A stretch of 6,286 nt of DNA from Halomonas sp. (lineage in GTDB: Bacteria; Pseudomonadota; Gammaproteobacteria; Pseudomonadales; Halomonadaceae), in the NCBI GenBank assembly GCA_003560175.1, contig PWIZ01000290.1:1-6286 (forward strand), written 5' to 3'. The first letter of the stretch is position 1; each line of letters begins with the position of its first letter. A program made the position numbers and the translations under genes. Below, one piece after another: positions 1 to 5,861 of this stretch. The notes beneath the pieces were generated by a model, which worked only from the letters and a program-made list of their open reading frames with translations, was not told the DNA's origin and did not search any database.

Positions 1-1086
1 CGGGCTCGTCTCGGTCATGCCGTAGCAGATGGTGACGTCCTTCATGTTCATGCGCTCGATCACCTTGCGCATCACCTCGATGGGGCAGATGGAGCCCGCC
101 ATGATGCCGGTGCGCAGGGAGGAGAGATCGAAGCGCTCGAACTCCGGGTGCTCCAGTTCGGCGATGAACATGGTCGGCACGCCGTAAAGGGTGGTGGCCT
201 TCTCCTCGGAGACCGCCCGCAGGGTCGCTTCCGGGTCGAAGCCGTCGCCCGGGTAGATCATGGTGGCGCCATGGGTCACGCAGCCCAGGTTGCCCATCAC
301 CATGCCGAAGCAGTGGTAGAGCGGCACCGGTATCACCATGCGATCCTTTTCGGTCAGCGCCATGGTGCGGGCCACGAAGAAACCGTTATTGAGGATGTTG
401 TGATGGGACAGGGTTGCCCCCTTGGGGGCGCCGGTGGTGCCTGAGGTGTACTGGATGTTGATCGGGTCATCGAACTGCAGCGTCGCCTGCACCTCGGCCA
501 GGTGCTCGGCGGAGACTTCTTCCGCGTGGGCCAGCATCGATGGCCAGGTGAACATGCCGGTCAGCGCACGATCGGCGTCCAGGCAGATCACCCGCTTGAG
601 GTCGGGCAGCTTGGCGCTCTTGAAGGTGCCGGGACCGCCCTCGCGCAGTTCCGGTGCCAGCTCGGCCAGGGTCGCCACGTAGTCCGAGCCCTTGAACTTG
701 CCCTGCAGGACCAGCGTGGAGGCGGCGGACTGCTTCAGCGCGTATTCCAGCTCGTGGGTGCGGTAGCTGGGATTGATATTGACCAGGATGGCGCCGATCT
801 TTGCCGTGGCGAACTGGGTGATGGTCCATTCGGCGCAGTTGGGCGACCAGATGCCCACGCGGTCATTCTTCTTCACGCCCAGGGCGAGCAGGGCACGGGC
901 GGCCTCATCGACGGCGCCCTGGAGTTCTCGCCAGGTGTAGCGCAGGTCCTGATGGAGGCTTAGCAGGGCATCGCGATCCGGAAAGCGAGCCACCGTCTCA
1001 TCGAAGCAGTCGCCGATGGTCTGGCCCTTGAGGGGGGTGTCGCTGATGCCGCTGACGTAGCTGATCGGAGTATGTTGGCGTGTCAT
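1..1086 (-). CDS. Acyl-CoA synthetase (AMP-binding family), 3' end missing
   Basis: Activates a carboxylic acid to its acyl-CoA through an acyl-adenylate, using ATP and CoA. Only the first 362 residues are present; the frame is open to the left edge, so the C-terminal lid domain is outside (relatives are about 550-570 residues). Visible motifs are the phosphate-binding loop [11 protein letters not shown] (residues 213-223), PLYHCFGMV (255-263) and the adenylate motif YGMTETSP (355-362), which ends exactly at the window edge. The ATG at 1084-1086 gives a normal N-terminus ([20 protein letters not shown], residues 21-40); the Shine-Dalgarno is weak (AGAGA, 9 bases upstream). It lies 72 bases downstream of the MerR gene on the same strand with no evident terminator between, so co-transcription is likely. 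Chain length cannot be read from the sequence. The position beside a LiuR-like regulator suggests a short or branched acid, but a general medium-chain fatty acid ligase is equally possible. Confidence 0.93.
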   Translation of the reverse strand, partial: MTRQHTPISYVSGISDTPLKGQTIGDCFDETVARFPDRDALLSLHQDLRYTWRELQGAVDEAARALLALGVKKNDRVGIWSPNCAEWTITQFATAKIGAILVNINPSYRTHELEYALKQSAASTLVLQGKFKGSDYVATLAELAPELREGGPGTFKSAKLPDLKRVICLDADRALTGMFTWPSMLAHAEEVSAEHLAEVQATLQFDDPINIQYTSGTTGAPKGATLSHHNILNNGFFVARTMALTEKDRMVIPVPLYHCFGMVMGNLGCVTHGATMIYPGDGFDPEATLRAVSEEKATTLYGVPTMFIAELEHPEFERFDLSSLRTGIMAGSICPIEVMRKVIERMNMKDVTICYGMTETSP

Positions 1087-1158
1087 CGTCTAACGTCTCT
1101 TTGTTGTTGCTGGGTGTGCAGTGGTGCAACACGGTCATGACCCTGGTCGCGGGCGGCC

Positions 1159-1608
1159 TCAGTGCTTCGGGGGCTCCACGCCCAGACCCGACAGAACCTC
1201 CCGGGCGCGACTCTCCACATCGTCGAGCTCCTTGTGCATCAGCCGGATGTCCTCCAGCTGCCGCTCCAGGTTCGCGCGCTTGTCGGCCAGGATCTCCAGA
1301 AGACGCTGCAGCTGGCGGGCATTGCCGTCGGGCATGGCGTCATACATCATCACCACCTCGCGAATCTCGGCCAGCGAAAAGCCGAGGCGCTTGCCTCTCA
1401 GGGTCAGCTTGAGGCGCACCCGGTCCTTCTCACAGTAGATGCGTGTCTGACCGCGTCGCTCGGGGGCCAGCAGCCCCTCCTGCTCGTAGAAGCGGATGGT
1501 GCGTGGGGTCACCTCGAATATCTTGGCCAGTTCCCCGATGCTGAAGGTGCGTCGTTGGCGGGGCAGGCCGCCGGTCTGTCCCGCGTCGCTCGCTGTGCGC
1601 TGTGTCAT
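1159..1608 (-). CDS. liuR: MerR-family transcriptional regulator, LiuR-like
   Basis: A 149-residue DNA-binding regulator. The N-terminal winged helix-turn-helix starts at FSIGELAKIFEV (residues 22-33), runs through the recognition helix TPRTIRFYEQEGLL (34-47), and is followed by the wing around ERRGQTRIY (50-58). The stretch RGKRLGFSLAEI (71-82) is typical of the LiuR branch. Residues about 96-140 form a long amphipathic helix, the usual antiparallel coiled-coil dimer interface. There is a single Cys (59) and none in the C-terminal part, so it is not a metal or redox sensor of the MerR/CueR/SoxR type. LiuR regulators control branched-chain amino acid and related acyl-CoA catabolism in many proteobacteria. 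The ATG at 1606-1608 has an AGGAAG Shine-Dalgarno at 1615-1620. The gene is divergent from the acyl-CoA dehydrogenase, and a LiuR-type palindrome lies between them, which fits control of both directions. The effector is not evident from the sequence. The symbol is assigned by family resemblance. Confidence 0.88.
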   Translation of the reverse strand: MTQRTASDAGQTGGLPRQRRTFSIGELAKIFEVTPRTIRFYEQEGLLAPERRGQTRIYCEKDRVRLKLTLRGKRLGFSLAEIREVVMMYDAMPDGNARQLQRLLEILADKRANLERQLEDIRLMHKELDDVESRAREVLSGLGVEPPKH

Positions 1609-1664
1609 GAGCGTCTTCCTTTATTAGATGGCGGGGCGGGGCGCAGGCCGCCCGCCTGATGGCA

Positions 1665-1693
1665 ACACTAGCCGAGGTTTACGTTAACGTAAA
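1665..1693 (-). promoter_or_regulatory. Candidate promoter for the regulator gene and ligase
   Basis: Reading leftward, TTTACG (1693-1688) and TAGTGT (1670-1665) are spaced by 17 bases and match the sigma-70 -35 and -10 consensus at 4/6 and 3/6 positions. The -35 lies inside the 16-bp palindrome, so bound regulator would contact this promoter directly, consistent with autoregulation. Predicted by eye only; the -10 match is weak. Confidence 0.35.
1678..1693. promoter_or_regulatory. LiuR-type operator, perfect 16-bp palindrome
   Basis: TTTACGTTAACGTAAA is identical to its reverse complement over all 16 bases, and the flanking bases (G on both sides) do not pair. The ACGT half-sites around an AT-rich centre match the LiuR operator as I recall it from comparative work on proteobacterial branched-chain amino acid regulons. 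It stands in the divergent region next to the LiuR-like gene itself, 165 bases before the dehydrogenase start. The regulator assignment is an inference; the palindrome is directly visible. Confidence 0.75.
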
Positions 1694-1697
1694 GTGC

Positions 1698-1727
1698 TTG
1701 TTCGACCATGGAGTGATGTGGGATAAA
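1698..1727 (+). promoter_or_regulatory. Candidate promoter for the valine-degradation operon
   Basis: TTGTTC (1698-1703) and GATAAA (1722-1727) are separated by 18 bases and make the best sigma-70-like pair I can find reading rightward (3/6 and 4/6 matches). The 16-bp palindrome ends 4 bases upstream of the -35, and the second palindrome (1726-1745) would cover the transcription start near 1734. This implies a leader of about 125 bases before the dehydrogenase ATG. Assigned by eye; classical MerR activators sit between -35 and -10, which this arrangement does not reproduce. Confidence 0.3.
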
Positions 1728-1745
1728 CCTAGCAAGTGCTAGGTT
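1726..1745. promoter_or_regulatory. Second palindrome, candidate operator of another regulator
   Basis: AACCTAGCAAGTGCTAGGTT has two perfect 9-bp arms around a 2-bp centre (AG). It is unlike the LiuR-type site in sequence and half-site spacing, so a different protein is likely if it is functional; TetR-family repressors of acyl-CoA genes use sites of this size and form. It would overlap the start of transcription from the candidate rightward promoter, a position suited to repression. The structure is certain; its role is inferred, and no regulator gene for it is present here. Confidence 0.5.
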
Positions 1746-1858
1746 GGTGTCATGGCCGTGCGCCGAACCCGCATGGAGCGCATGCGCACGAACCAACCGC
1801 AGAATCCAGTCAACCTGCCAACAACAACGCAACCGATATGCGTGACGAGGATACCACC

Positions 1859-3025
1859 ATGGACTTCTCCCTGAGCGACGACCAGAAGGCGCTGGTACAG
1901 GCCGCCGCCGACTTTTCGAAGGCCGAGCTGGCCGACCACGCTGCCGAGTGGGACGCCAACTCCCACTTCCCCCTCGATGTCATCCGCCGGGCGGGTGAGA
2001 CAGGCTTTCTGGGCATCTATACCCCGGAGGAGCACGGCGGCCTGGGGCTCTCGCGGCTCGATGCCTCGCTGATTTTCGAGCAGCTGGCCCAGGGCTGCGT
2101 GGCGACCACCGCCTATCTCACCATCCACAACATGGTGACCTGGATGATTGCCAGCTGGGGCGATGACGCCCTGCGCGAGACCTGGGTGCCTGCCATGGTG
2201 GCCGGCGAGGCGCTGGGCTCCTACTGCCTCACCGAGCCCGGTTCCGGCTCCGACGCTGCCAACCTGCGCACCAGGGCCGTGCGTGACGGCGATGACTATG
2301 TGATCAGCGGCTCGAAGATGTTCATCTCCGGCGCTGGCGCCACCGAGGTACTGGTGGTGATGGCGCGCACCGGCGAGCCCGATAGCGGCGCAGGTGGGGT
2401 CTCGGCCATCGTGATACCGGCCGACGCCGCCGGCGTCGAGTACGGCAAGAACGAAGACAAGATGGGCTGGAAGAGCCAGCCGACACGACTGGTCAGCTTC
2501 GACTCCGTGCGCGTGCCGGTCGGCAATCGACTGGGCGCGGAGGGCGAGGGATTCAGGTTCGCCATGAAGGGCCTCGACGGAGGCCGCCTCAATATCGCCA
2601 GCTGCTCCCTGGGGGCCGCTCAGCATGCCCTGACCCTGTCTCGGGACTACATGGCCGAGCGCAAGCAGTTCGGTCGTGAGCTCAACCAGTTCCAGGCGCT
2701 GCAGTTCAAGATCGCCGACATGGCCACCGAGCTCACCGCCGCCAGATTGATGGTGCGCCAGGCCGCCTGGCGTCTGGACCACAATGACCCCGAAGCGCCC
2801 GCTTACTGCGCCATGGCCAAGCGCTTCGCCACCGATGTAGGGTTCAATGTCTGCAACGAGGCCCTGCAGCTGCACGGCGGCTATGGATATATTCGCGAAT
2901 ACCCCCTTGAGCGGCTGGTTCGCGATACCCGGGTTCACCAGATCCTCGAGGGTACCAACGAGATCATGCGATTGATTATTGCCCGCCGTCTGATGGCAGA
3001 TGGCGTGATCGAGTCCATGCAATAA
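1859..3025 (+). CDS. Acyl-CoA dehydrogenase, probable isobutyryl-CoA dehydrogenase
   Basis: FAD enzyme of 388 residues that removes two hydrogens from the alpha and beta carbons of an acyl-CoA and passes electrons to electron-transfer flavoprotein. The family signatures are YCLTEPGSGSDA (residues 122-133) and the C-terminal stretch ALQLHGGYGYIREYPLERLV (335-354); QFGRELNQFQALQFKIADM (270-288) is also conserved. The likely catalytic base is Glu364 in QILEGTNEIMR. A Glu here is the arrangement of short-chain and isobutyryl-CoA dehydrogenases; isovaleryl-CoA dehydrogenases lack it and use a Glu elsewhere, which argues against LiuA. The downstream hydroxyisobutyryl-CoA hydrolase and mmsB support isobutyryl-CoA (valine) as substrate. 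The start was chosen at 1859 because GAGG (1847-1850) lies 8 bases upstream and MDFSLSDDQ is the normal N-terminus; the frame is open back to 1736 but that part is unlike the family. A 2-methylbutyryl-CoA or straight short-chain substrate is not excluded. Confidence 0.92.
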   Translation: MDFSLSDDQKALVQAAADFSKAELADHAAEWDANSHFPLDVIRRAGETGFLGIYTPEEHGGLGLSRLDASLIFEQLAQGCVATTAYLTIHNMVTWMIASWGDDALRETWVPAMVAGEALGSYCLTEPGSGSDAANLRTRAVRDGDDYVISGSKMFISGAGATEVLVVMARTGEPDSGAGGVSAIVIPADAAGVEYGKNEDKMGWKSQPTRLVSFDSVRVPVGNRLGAEGEGFRFAMKGLDGGRLNIASCSLGAAQHALTLSRDYMAERKQFGRELNQFQALQFKIADMATELTAARLMVRQAAWRLDHNDPEAPAYCAMAKRFATDVGFNVCNEALQLHGGYGYIREYPLERLVRDTRVHQILEGTNEIMRLIIARRLMADGVIESMQ

Positions 3026-3029
3026 GGAG
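3024..3029 (+). promoter_or_regulatory. Ribosome binding site overlapping the preceding stop codon
   Basis: AAGGAG shares two bases with the TAA stop of the dehydrogenase, so the two genes are probably translationally coupled. It lies 9 bases before the ATG at 3039 and 6 before an in-frame TTG at 3036; both are workable, and the ATG is preferred. Confidence 0.7.
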
Positions 3030-3038
3030 TCACCTTTG

Positions 3039-4193
3039 ATGTCGGATCTTTCCGTACGCTTCGACGAGTTGCCCACCGCCTGCGGCGGGCGCATCGGCGT
3101 GGCCACCCTCAATGCCCCCAAGTCCCTCAACGCCCTCTCCCTGGAGATGGTCCATCAGTTGGAGGCCAAGTTCGATGCCTGGGCGGTGGATCGCAGCATC
3201 GTGGCCGTCTGGCTCGAGGGTAGCGGCGACAAGGCCTTCTGCGCCGGCGGCGACGTGGTGGCCCTTTATCGCTCACTCACCGAGGAGGGCGATAATCGCG
3301 GCGCCGGCCGCAACAGCCTGCTGGCCGAGACCTACTTCAGCGCCGAGTACCACCTCGACCACCGCATACACACCTACCCCAAGCCGCTGATGGTGTGGGG
3401 CGACGGCATCGTGATGGGCGGCGGCCTCGGCTTGATGGCCGGCGGCTTCCAGAGAATCGTTACCGAGACCACCCGAATCGCCATGCCCGAGATCACCATC
3501 GGGCTCTACCCGGACATCGGCGCCAGCTGGTTTCTTAACCGCATGCCGCCCGGCGTGGGCGTCTACCTGGGCCTCACCGGCGCACAGCTCAACGCCCGGG
3601 ATGCCCTGGACCTGGGGCTCGCCGATCGCTTCATTCCCCGCGAACGACGCGGCCTGGTGCTCTCCTCGCTGACCGAGGCGGACTACGGCGACCGCAGCGG
3701 CCCCGCCCTGCGCGGTGCCGTCCAGCAGGCGCTGGACCTCCACGAGGCACGTGATGGCACTCCGGTCGGCCAGGTATGGCCGAATATCGATCACCTCCAG
3801 GCCCTGGTGGGTGCGGTGGATGCCGCCACCGCGGTGAGTCGTATCCTGGCGGATAGCCGCGACGACAAGTGGCTGGCCGCCAACCGCGCGCGTCTGGTGG
3901 ACGGCTGCCCGCTCAGCGCCCAGCTGGTCTGGCGAATGCTGGCCCGCCACGCCCACACCAGCCTGGCGGATGCCTTCCGTGATGAACTGGTGCTGTCGGT
4001 GCAGTGCTGTCGACAGGGCGACTTCGTCGAAGGCGTACGGGCCCTGCTGATCGACAAGGACAAGACCCCGCGCTGGAGCCACCCCGATGTGGAGAGCGTA
4101 CCGGAAGAGATGATCCAGGCGCTGTTCACCTCGCCCTGGGACAGCGAATCCCATCCGCTACGCGACCTCGGCCTCGGCCATCGCATCGGCTAA
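3039..4193 (+). CDS. 3-Hydroxyisobutyryl-CoA hydrolase (enoyl-CoA hydratase/isomerase superfamily)
   Basis: Predicted to hydrolyse 3-hydroxyisobutyryl-CoA to free 3-hydroxyisobutyrate and CoA in valine breakdown, so that the next enzyme can oxidise the free acid. The crotonase fold is seen in LNAPKSLNALSLEMV (residues 24-38), the oxyanion-hole segment AFCAGGDVVALYR (66-78) and GDGIVMGGGLGLMAGG (121-136). The hydrolase branch is marked by MPEITIGLYPDIGASWFLNR (149-168), which carries the acidic pair Glu151 and Asp159, and by the extended C-terminus containing LIDKDKTPRW (337-346). The 384-residue length fits hydrolases (about 350-390) rather than plain enoyl-CoA hydratases (about 260). It begins 13 bases after the dehydrogenase stop. 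One small oddity is Ala162 in PDIGAS, where most relatives I recall have Gly. Automatic annotation often labels such proteins only as enoyl-CoA hydratase/isomerase; this context makes the hydrolase role more likely. Confidence 0.9.
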   Translation: MSDLSVRFDELPTACGGRIGVATLNAPKSLNALSLEMVHQLEAKFDAWAVDRSIVAVWLEGSGDKAFCAGGDVVALYRSLTEEGDNRGAGRNSLLAETYFSAEYHLDHRIHTYPKPLMVWGDGIVMGGGLGLMAGGFQRIVTETTRIAMPEITIGLYPDIGASWFLNRMPPGVGVYLGLTGAQLNARDALDLGLADRFIPRERRGLVLSSLTEADYGDRSGPALRGAVQQALDLHEARDGTPVGQVWPNIDHLQALVGAVDAATAVSRILADSRDDKWLAANRARLVDGCPLSAQLVWRMLARHAHTSLADAFRDELVLSVQCCRQGDFVEGVRALLIDKDKTPRWSHPDVESVPEEMIQALFTSPWDSESHPLRDLGLGHRIG

Positions 4194-4237
4194 CCCCGCT
4201 TCGGGGTCAGACCCTTAAATTTGCTTTGGCCTGACCC
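4194..4237. repeat. REP-like palindromic element between operon genes
   Basis: The 77-base gap before mmsB contains nested dyads. They are ACCCCG-CTT-CGGGGT (4193-4207), GGGTC-A-GACCC (4204-4214), and an outer pair GGGTCAG (4204-4210) with CTGACCC (4231-4237) around an AT-rich core. The GGGGTCAGACCC motif followed by TTAAATTT resembles short dispersed elements I recall in gammaproteobacterial intergenic regions, some linked to REP-associated tyrosine transposases. There is no transposase here and no T-tract, so it is not a simple intrinsic terminator. It could stabilise the upstream message or weaken expression of mmsB. Confidence 0.45.
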
Positions 4238-4270
4238 TGAATAGAGCTTAACAATGACAAGGAGCCAATC

Positions 4271-5167
4271 ATGAATATCGCCTTTATCGGCCTCGGCAAC
4301 ATGGGCGCACCCATGGCCAGCAATCTGGTCAAGGCCGGCCACAGCGTCACCGTTTTCGATCTGGTGGAAAGCGCCATGCAGGCGCTGGAGAGCGAGGGCG
4401 CCAAGCGCGGCGAGAGCGCCGAGGCCGCCGCCCGCGGTGCCGAGGTGATCATTTCCATGCTGCCCGCCGGTGCCCACGTTAAGGGGCTCTACATGGGCCG
4501 CAATGGCGAGCCGGGTCTGCTCGATGCGCTCGATGGCAAGCCGCTGCTGGTCGATGCCTCCACCATCTCCCCGGAGGATGCCCGCAGCGTAGCTGCCGCC
4601 GCAGACGAGCGCGGCATCTGCTACCTGGATGCCCCGGTCTCCGGCGGCGTGGGCGGGGCCAAGGCCGGCATCCTGACCTTTATCGTCGGCGGCGATTCGG
4701 CCGGCTTCGACAAGGCCAAGCCGGTGCTTGAGACCATGGGCAAGAACATCTTCCACGCCGGTGATAATGGCGCGGGGCAGGTGGCCAAGATCTGCAACAA
4801 CATGCTGCTCGGCATCCTAATGAGTGGCACCGCTGAGGCCCTGGCGCTGGGCGTGAAGAACGGCATGGACCCGGCGGTGCTATCCGAGATCATGAAGCAG
4901 AGCAGCGGCGGCAACTGGGCGCTCAACGTCTATAACCCCTGGCCCGACGTCATGGAGGGCTCCGCCGCCTCCCGCGACTACCAGGGCGGCTTCCTTACCG
5001 ACCTGATGGCCAAGGATCTGGGCCTGGCCTGGGAGCTGGCACTGGGGTCGAAGTCCACCGTGCCCATGGGCTCACAGGCGCGTAACCTCTTTGCCCTGCA
5101 CAGCGCCCAAGGCAACGGCGCGCTGGATTTCTCCAGCATCCAGACGCTCTATCGCGCCGGCGAATAA
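4271..5167 (+). CDS. mmsB: 3-Hydroxyisobutyrate dehydrogenase
   Basis: Oxidises 3-hydroxyisobutyrate to methylmalonate semialdehyde, the penultimate step of valine breakdown. The 298-residue protein has the full family length. An N-terminal Rossmann fold carries GLGNMGAPMASNL (residues 7-19), and Asp30 after the second strand (TVFD) favours NAD+ over NADP+. The substrate-binding segment is DAPVSGGVGGAKAG (120-133) with Ser124. The catalytic Lys173 and the Asn177 four residues on lie in GQVAKICNN (169-177). The C-terminal part (DLMAKDLGLA, 244-253) is also typical of the family. AAGGAG at 4259-4264 lies 6 bases before the ATG. It is third in the operon, separated from the hydrolase by the REP-like element. 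The related tartronate semialdehyde reductases share the fold, but the neighbours point to the valine enzyme. The next enzyme, methylmalonate semialdehyde dehydrogenase, is not in the window. Confidence 0.95.
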   Translation: MNIAFIGLGNMGAPMASNLVKAGHSVTVFDLVESAMQALESEGAKRGESAEAAARGAEVIISMLPAGAHVKGLYMGRNGEPGLLDALDGKPLLVDASTISPEDARSVAAAADERGICYLDAPVSGGVGGAKAGILTFIVGGDSAGFDKAKPVLETMGKNIFHAGDNGAGQVAKICNNMLLGILMSGTAEALALGVKNGMDPAVLSEIMKQSSGGNWALNVYNPWPDVMEGSAASRDYQGGFLTDLMAKDLGLAWELALGSKSTVPMGSQARNLFALHSAQGNGALDFSSIQTLYRAGE

Positions 5168-5175
5168 CCGGCAAA

Positions 5176-5221
5176 CTCCCTTGCGCCTGGGAGCCCCCGG
5201 GGGCTCCCAGGCGCAAGGGGG
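5176..5221. terminator. Long perfect palindrome after mmsB, probable transcription end
   Basis: Positions 5178-5219 form an uninterrupted 42-bp palindrome with arm CCCTTGCGCCTGGGAGCCCC followed by one more C (5178-5198) and its exact complement (5199-5219); one G-U and one C-G pair extend it to 5176-5221. It starts 9 bases after the mmsB stop codon. As RNA it would fold into a very stable hairpin with a minimal loop. No T-run follows on either strand, so classical intrinsic termination is not assured; mRNA 3'-end protection is an alternative. Confidence 0.6.
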
Positions 5222-5312
5222 CCTCCTGCCTGACTCGATCCTGCTCGCCCCTCGATCGCTGCTGCCGATGTGGCACAATGACCGCCTAGCATGGCAATGA
5301 AGGATCCGCCCG

Positions 5313-5804
5313 ATGGCGTATGTTCTGGTGATGGGCGGCCTGGCGCTGTCGGTGAGCTTTACCCTAGGCTGGGTGCTGTGGCGCGCTGCCGGCTGGGTTT
5401 GGGGCCTTGTGGCCGGACCTCCGGCGCGACGGAGGGCGGCAACACCCAGACCCCGCGCTCGCAAGGCACCGGCACCGCGCAAGGCGACCGCCAAGCCCGC
5501 CGCGAAACCTGCCGCGAAACCTGCCGCGAAACCTGCCGCGAAACCTGCCACCAAGCCCACCCCGCGGGAGCCCTGGGCCGTGACCTGCTGGCTGGCTCGC
5601 CGGCACTCCGCTCTGCCCCTGGCAAGCCTTGCGCTCCTCCTCTACGGACTCACCCGCGTGGTGGAGTTCGGCATGACCCAGCGTCCGCTGTCACCTCCCG
5701 CCGGCTACCACAGCCTGGTGAATGCCCTTGGCTGGGCAGCCGCCGCGCTGCTTGCCCTGGCGATCCTTAATCTCATGGCGCGCTGGCGCTGCCGAGAGCG
5801 CTGA
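5313..5804 (+). CDS. Small membrane protein with Ala-Lys-Pro repeat linker, function unknown
   Basis: A 163-residue protein I do not recognise. Three hydrophobic segments can be seen: about residues 4-23 (possibly to 34), 100-120 and 134-156. Between the first and second is a very basic, proline-rich stretch (36-87) without acidic residues before Glu86, containing five KP steps at three- or four-residue spacing built on an Ala-Lys-Pro repeat. The positive-inside rule would put this linker and the Arg-rich C-terminus (RWRCRER) in the cytoplasm. An inner-membrane protein whose basic loop touches nucleic acid, acidic lipid or a protein partner is conceivable but unproven. AAGGA (5300-5304) lies 8 bases before the ATG. 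A possible -10 (CACAAT, 5274-5279) suggests its own promoter after the palindrome, though no good -35 is seen. The hydrophobic pattern, good ribosome site and in-phase repeat support it as real coding sequence. Confidence 0.7.
   Translation: MAYVLVMGGLALSVSFTLGWVLWRAAGWVWGLVAGPPARRRAATPRPRARKAPAPRKATAKPAAKPAAKPAAKPAAKPATKPTPREPWAVTCWLARRHSALPLASLALLLYGLTRVVEFGMTQRPLSPPAGYHSLVNALGWAAAALLALAILNLMARWRCRER
5487..5558 (+). repeat. 12-bp tandem repeat encoding Ala-Ala-Lys-Pro units
   Basis: GCCGCGAAACCT occurs four times without change at 5499-5546. One degenerate unit lies on each side (5487-5498 and 5547-5558), where the Lys codon is AAG and the Pro codon CCC instead of AAA and CCT. The repeat length is a multiple of three, so copy-number change would lengthen or shorten the protein linker without a frameshift. 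The identical core with diverged edges suggests recent expansion from the middle. Confidence 0.9.
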
Positions 5805-5848
5805 GCGAACGCCAGGCCGTGTCGCAGGTCATATATCACACCAGACAT

Positions 5849-5855
5849 GAGGAGG
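5849..5855 (+). promoter_or_regulatory. Strong ribosome binding site that sets a GTG start
   Basis: GAGGAGG lies 6 bases before GTG at 5862-5864. An in-frame ATG at 5847 overlaps this motif and would itself have no ribosome site, so the GTG is the better start even though it is the rarer codon. Confidence 0.75.
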
Positions 5856-5861
5856 GTGGCC

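Noticed and set aside
1133..1142. GGTCATGACC palindrome between the ligase and regulator genes
   Set aside because: Ten bases is short enough to arise by chance in this composition, and nothing else there suggests an operator or terminator.
1736..1858. In-frame upstream extension of the dehydrogenase, considered as a longer start or a leader peptide
   Set aside because: The 41 residues do not resemble the family, lack a ribosome site, and are not enriched in Leu, Val or Ile as an attenuation peptide would be.
1739..3130. A 463-residue open frame on the minus strand opposite the acyl-CoA dehydrogenase
   Set aside because: It is rich in Gly, His and Ala with no recognisable domain and mirrors the codon structure of the real gene; a typical antisense shadow in high-GC DNA.
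3273..4154. A 293-residue open frame on the minus strand opposite the hydrolase gene
   Set aside because: Same GC-driven shadow pattern; the plus-strand product has clear catalytic motifs throughout.
5091..5300. A 69-residue open frame spanning the end of mmsB and the palindrome
   Set aside because: It overlaps mmsB in another frame and runs through the hairpin; no ribosome site and no recognisable content.
5499..5546. Regular short repeats considered as a CRISPR array
   Set aside because: Units are 12 bp, directly adjacent without spacers and in phase with a coding frame.
5832..5837. TATATC as a -10 box for the TerB-like gene
   Set aside because: No acceptable -35 lies 16-18 bases upstream, so a separate promoter is not supported.
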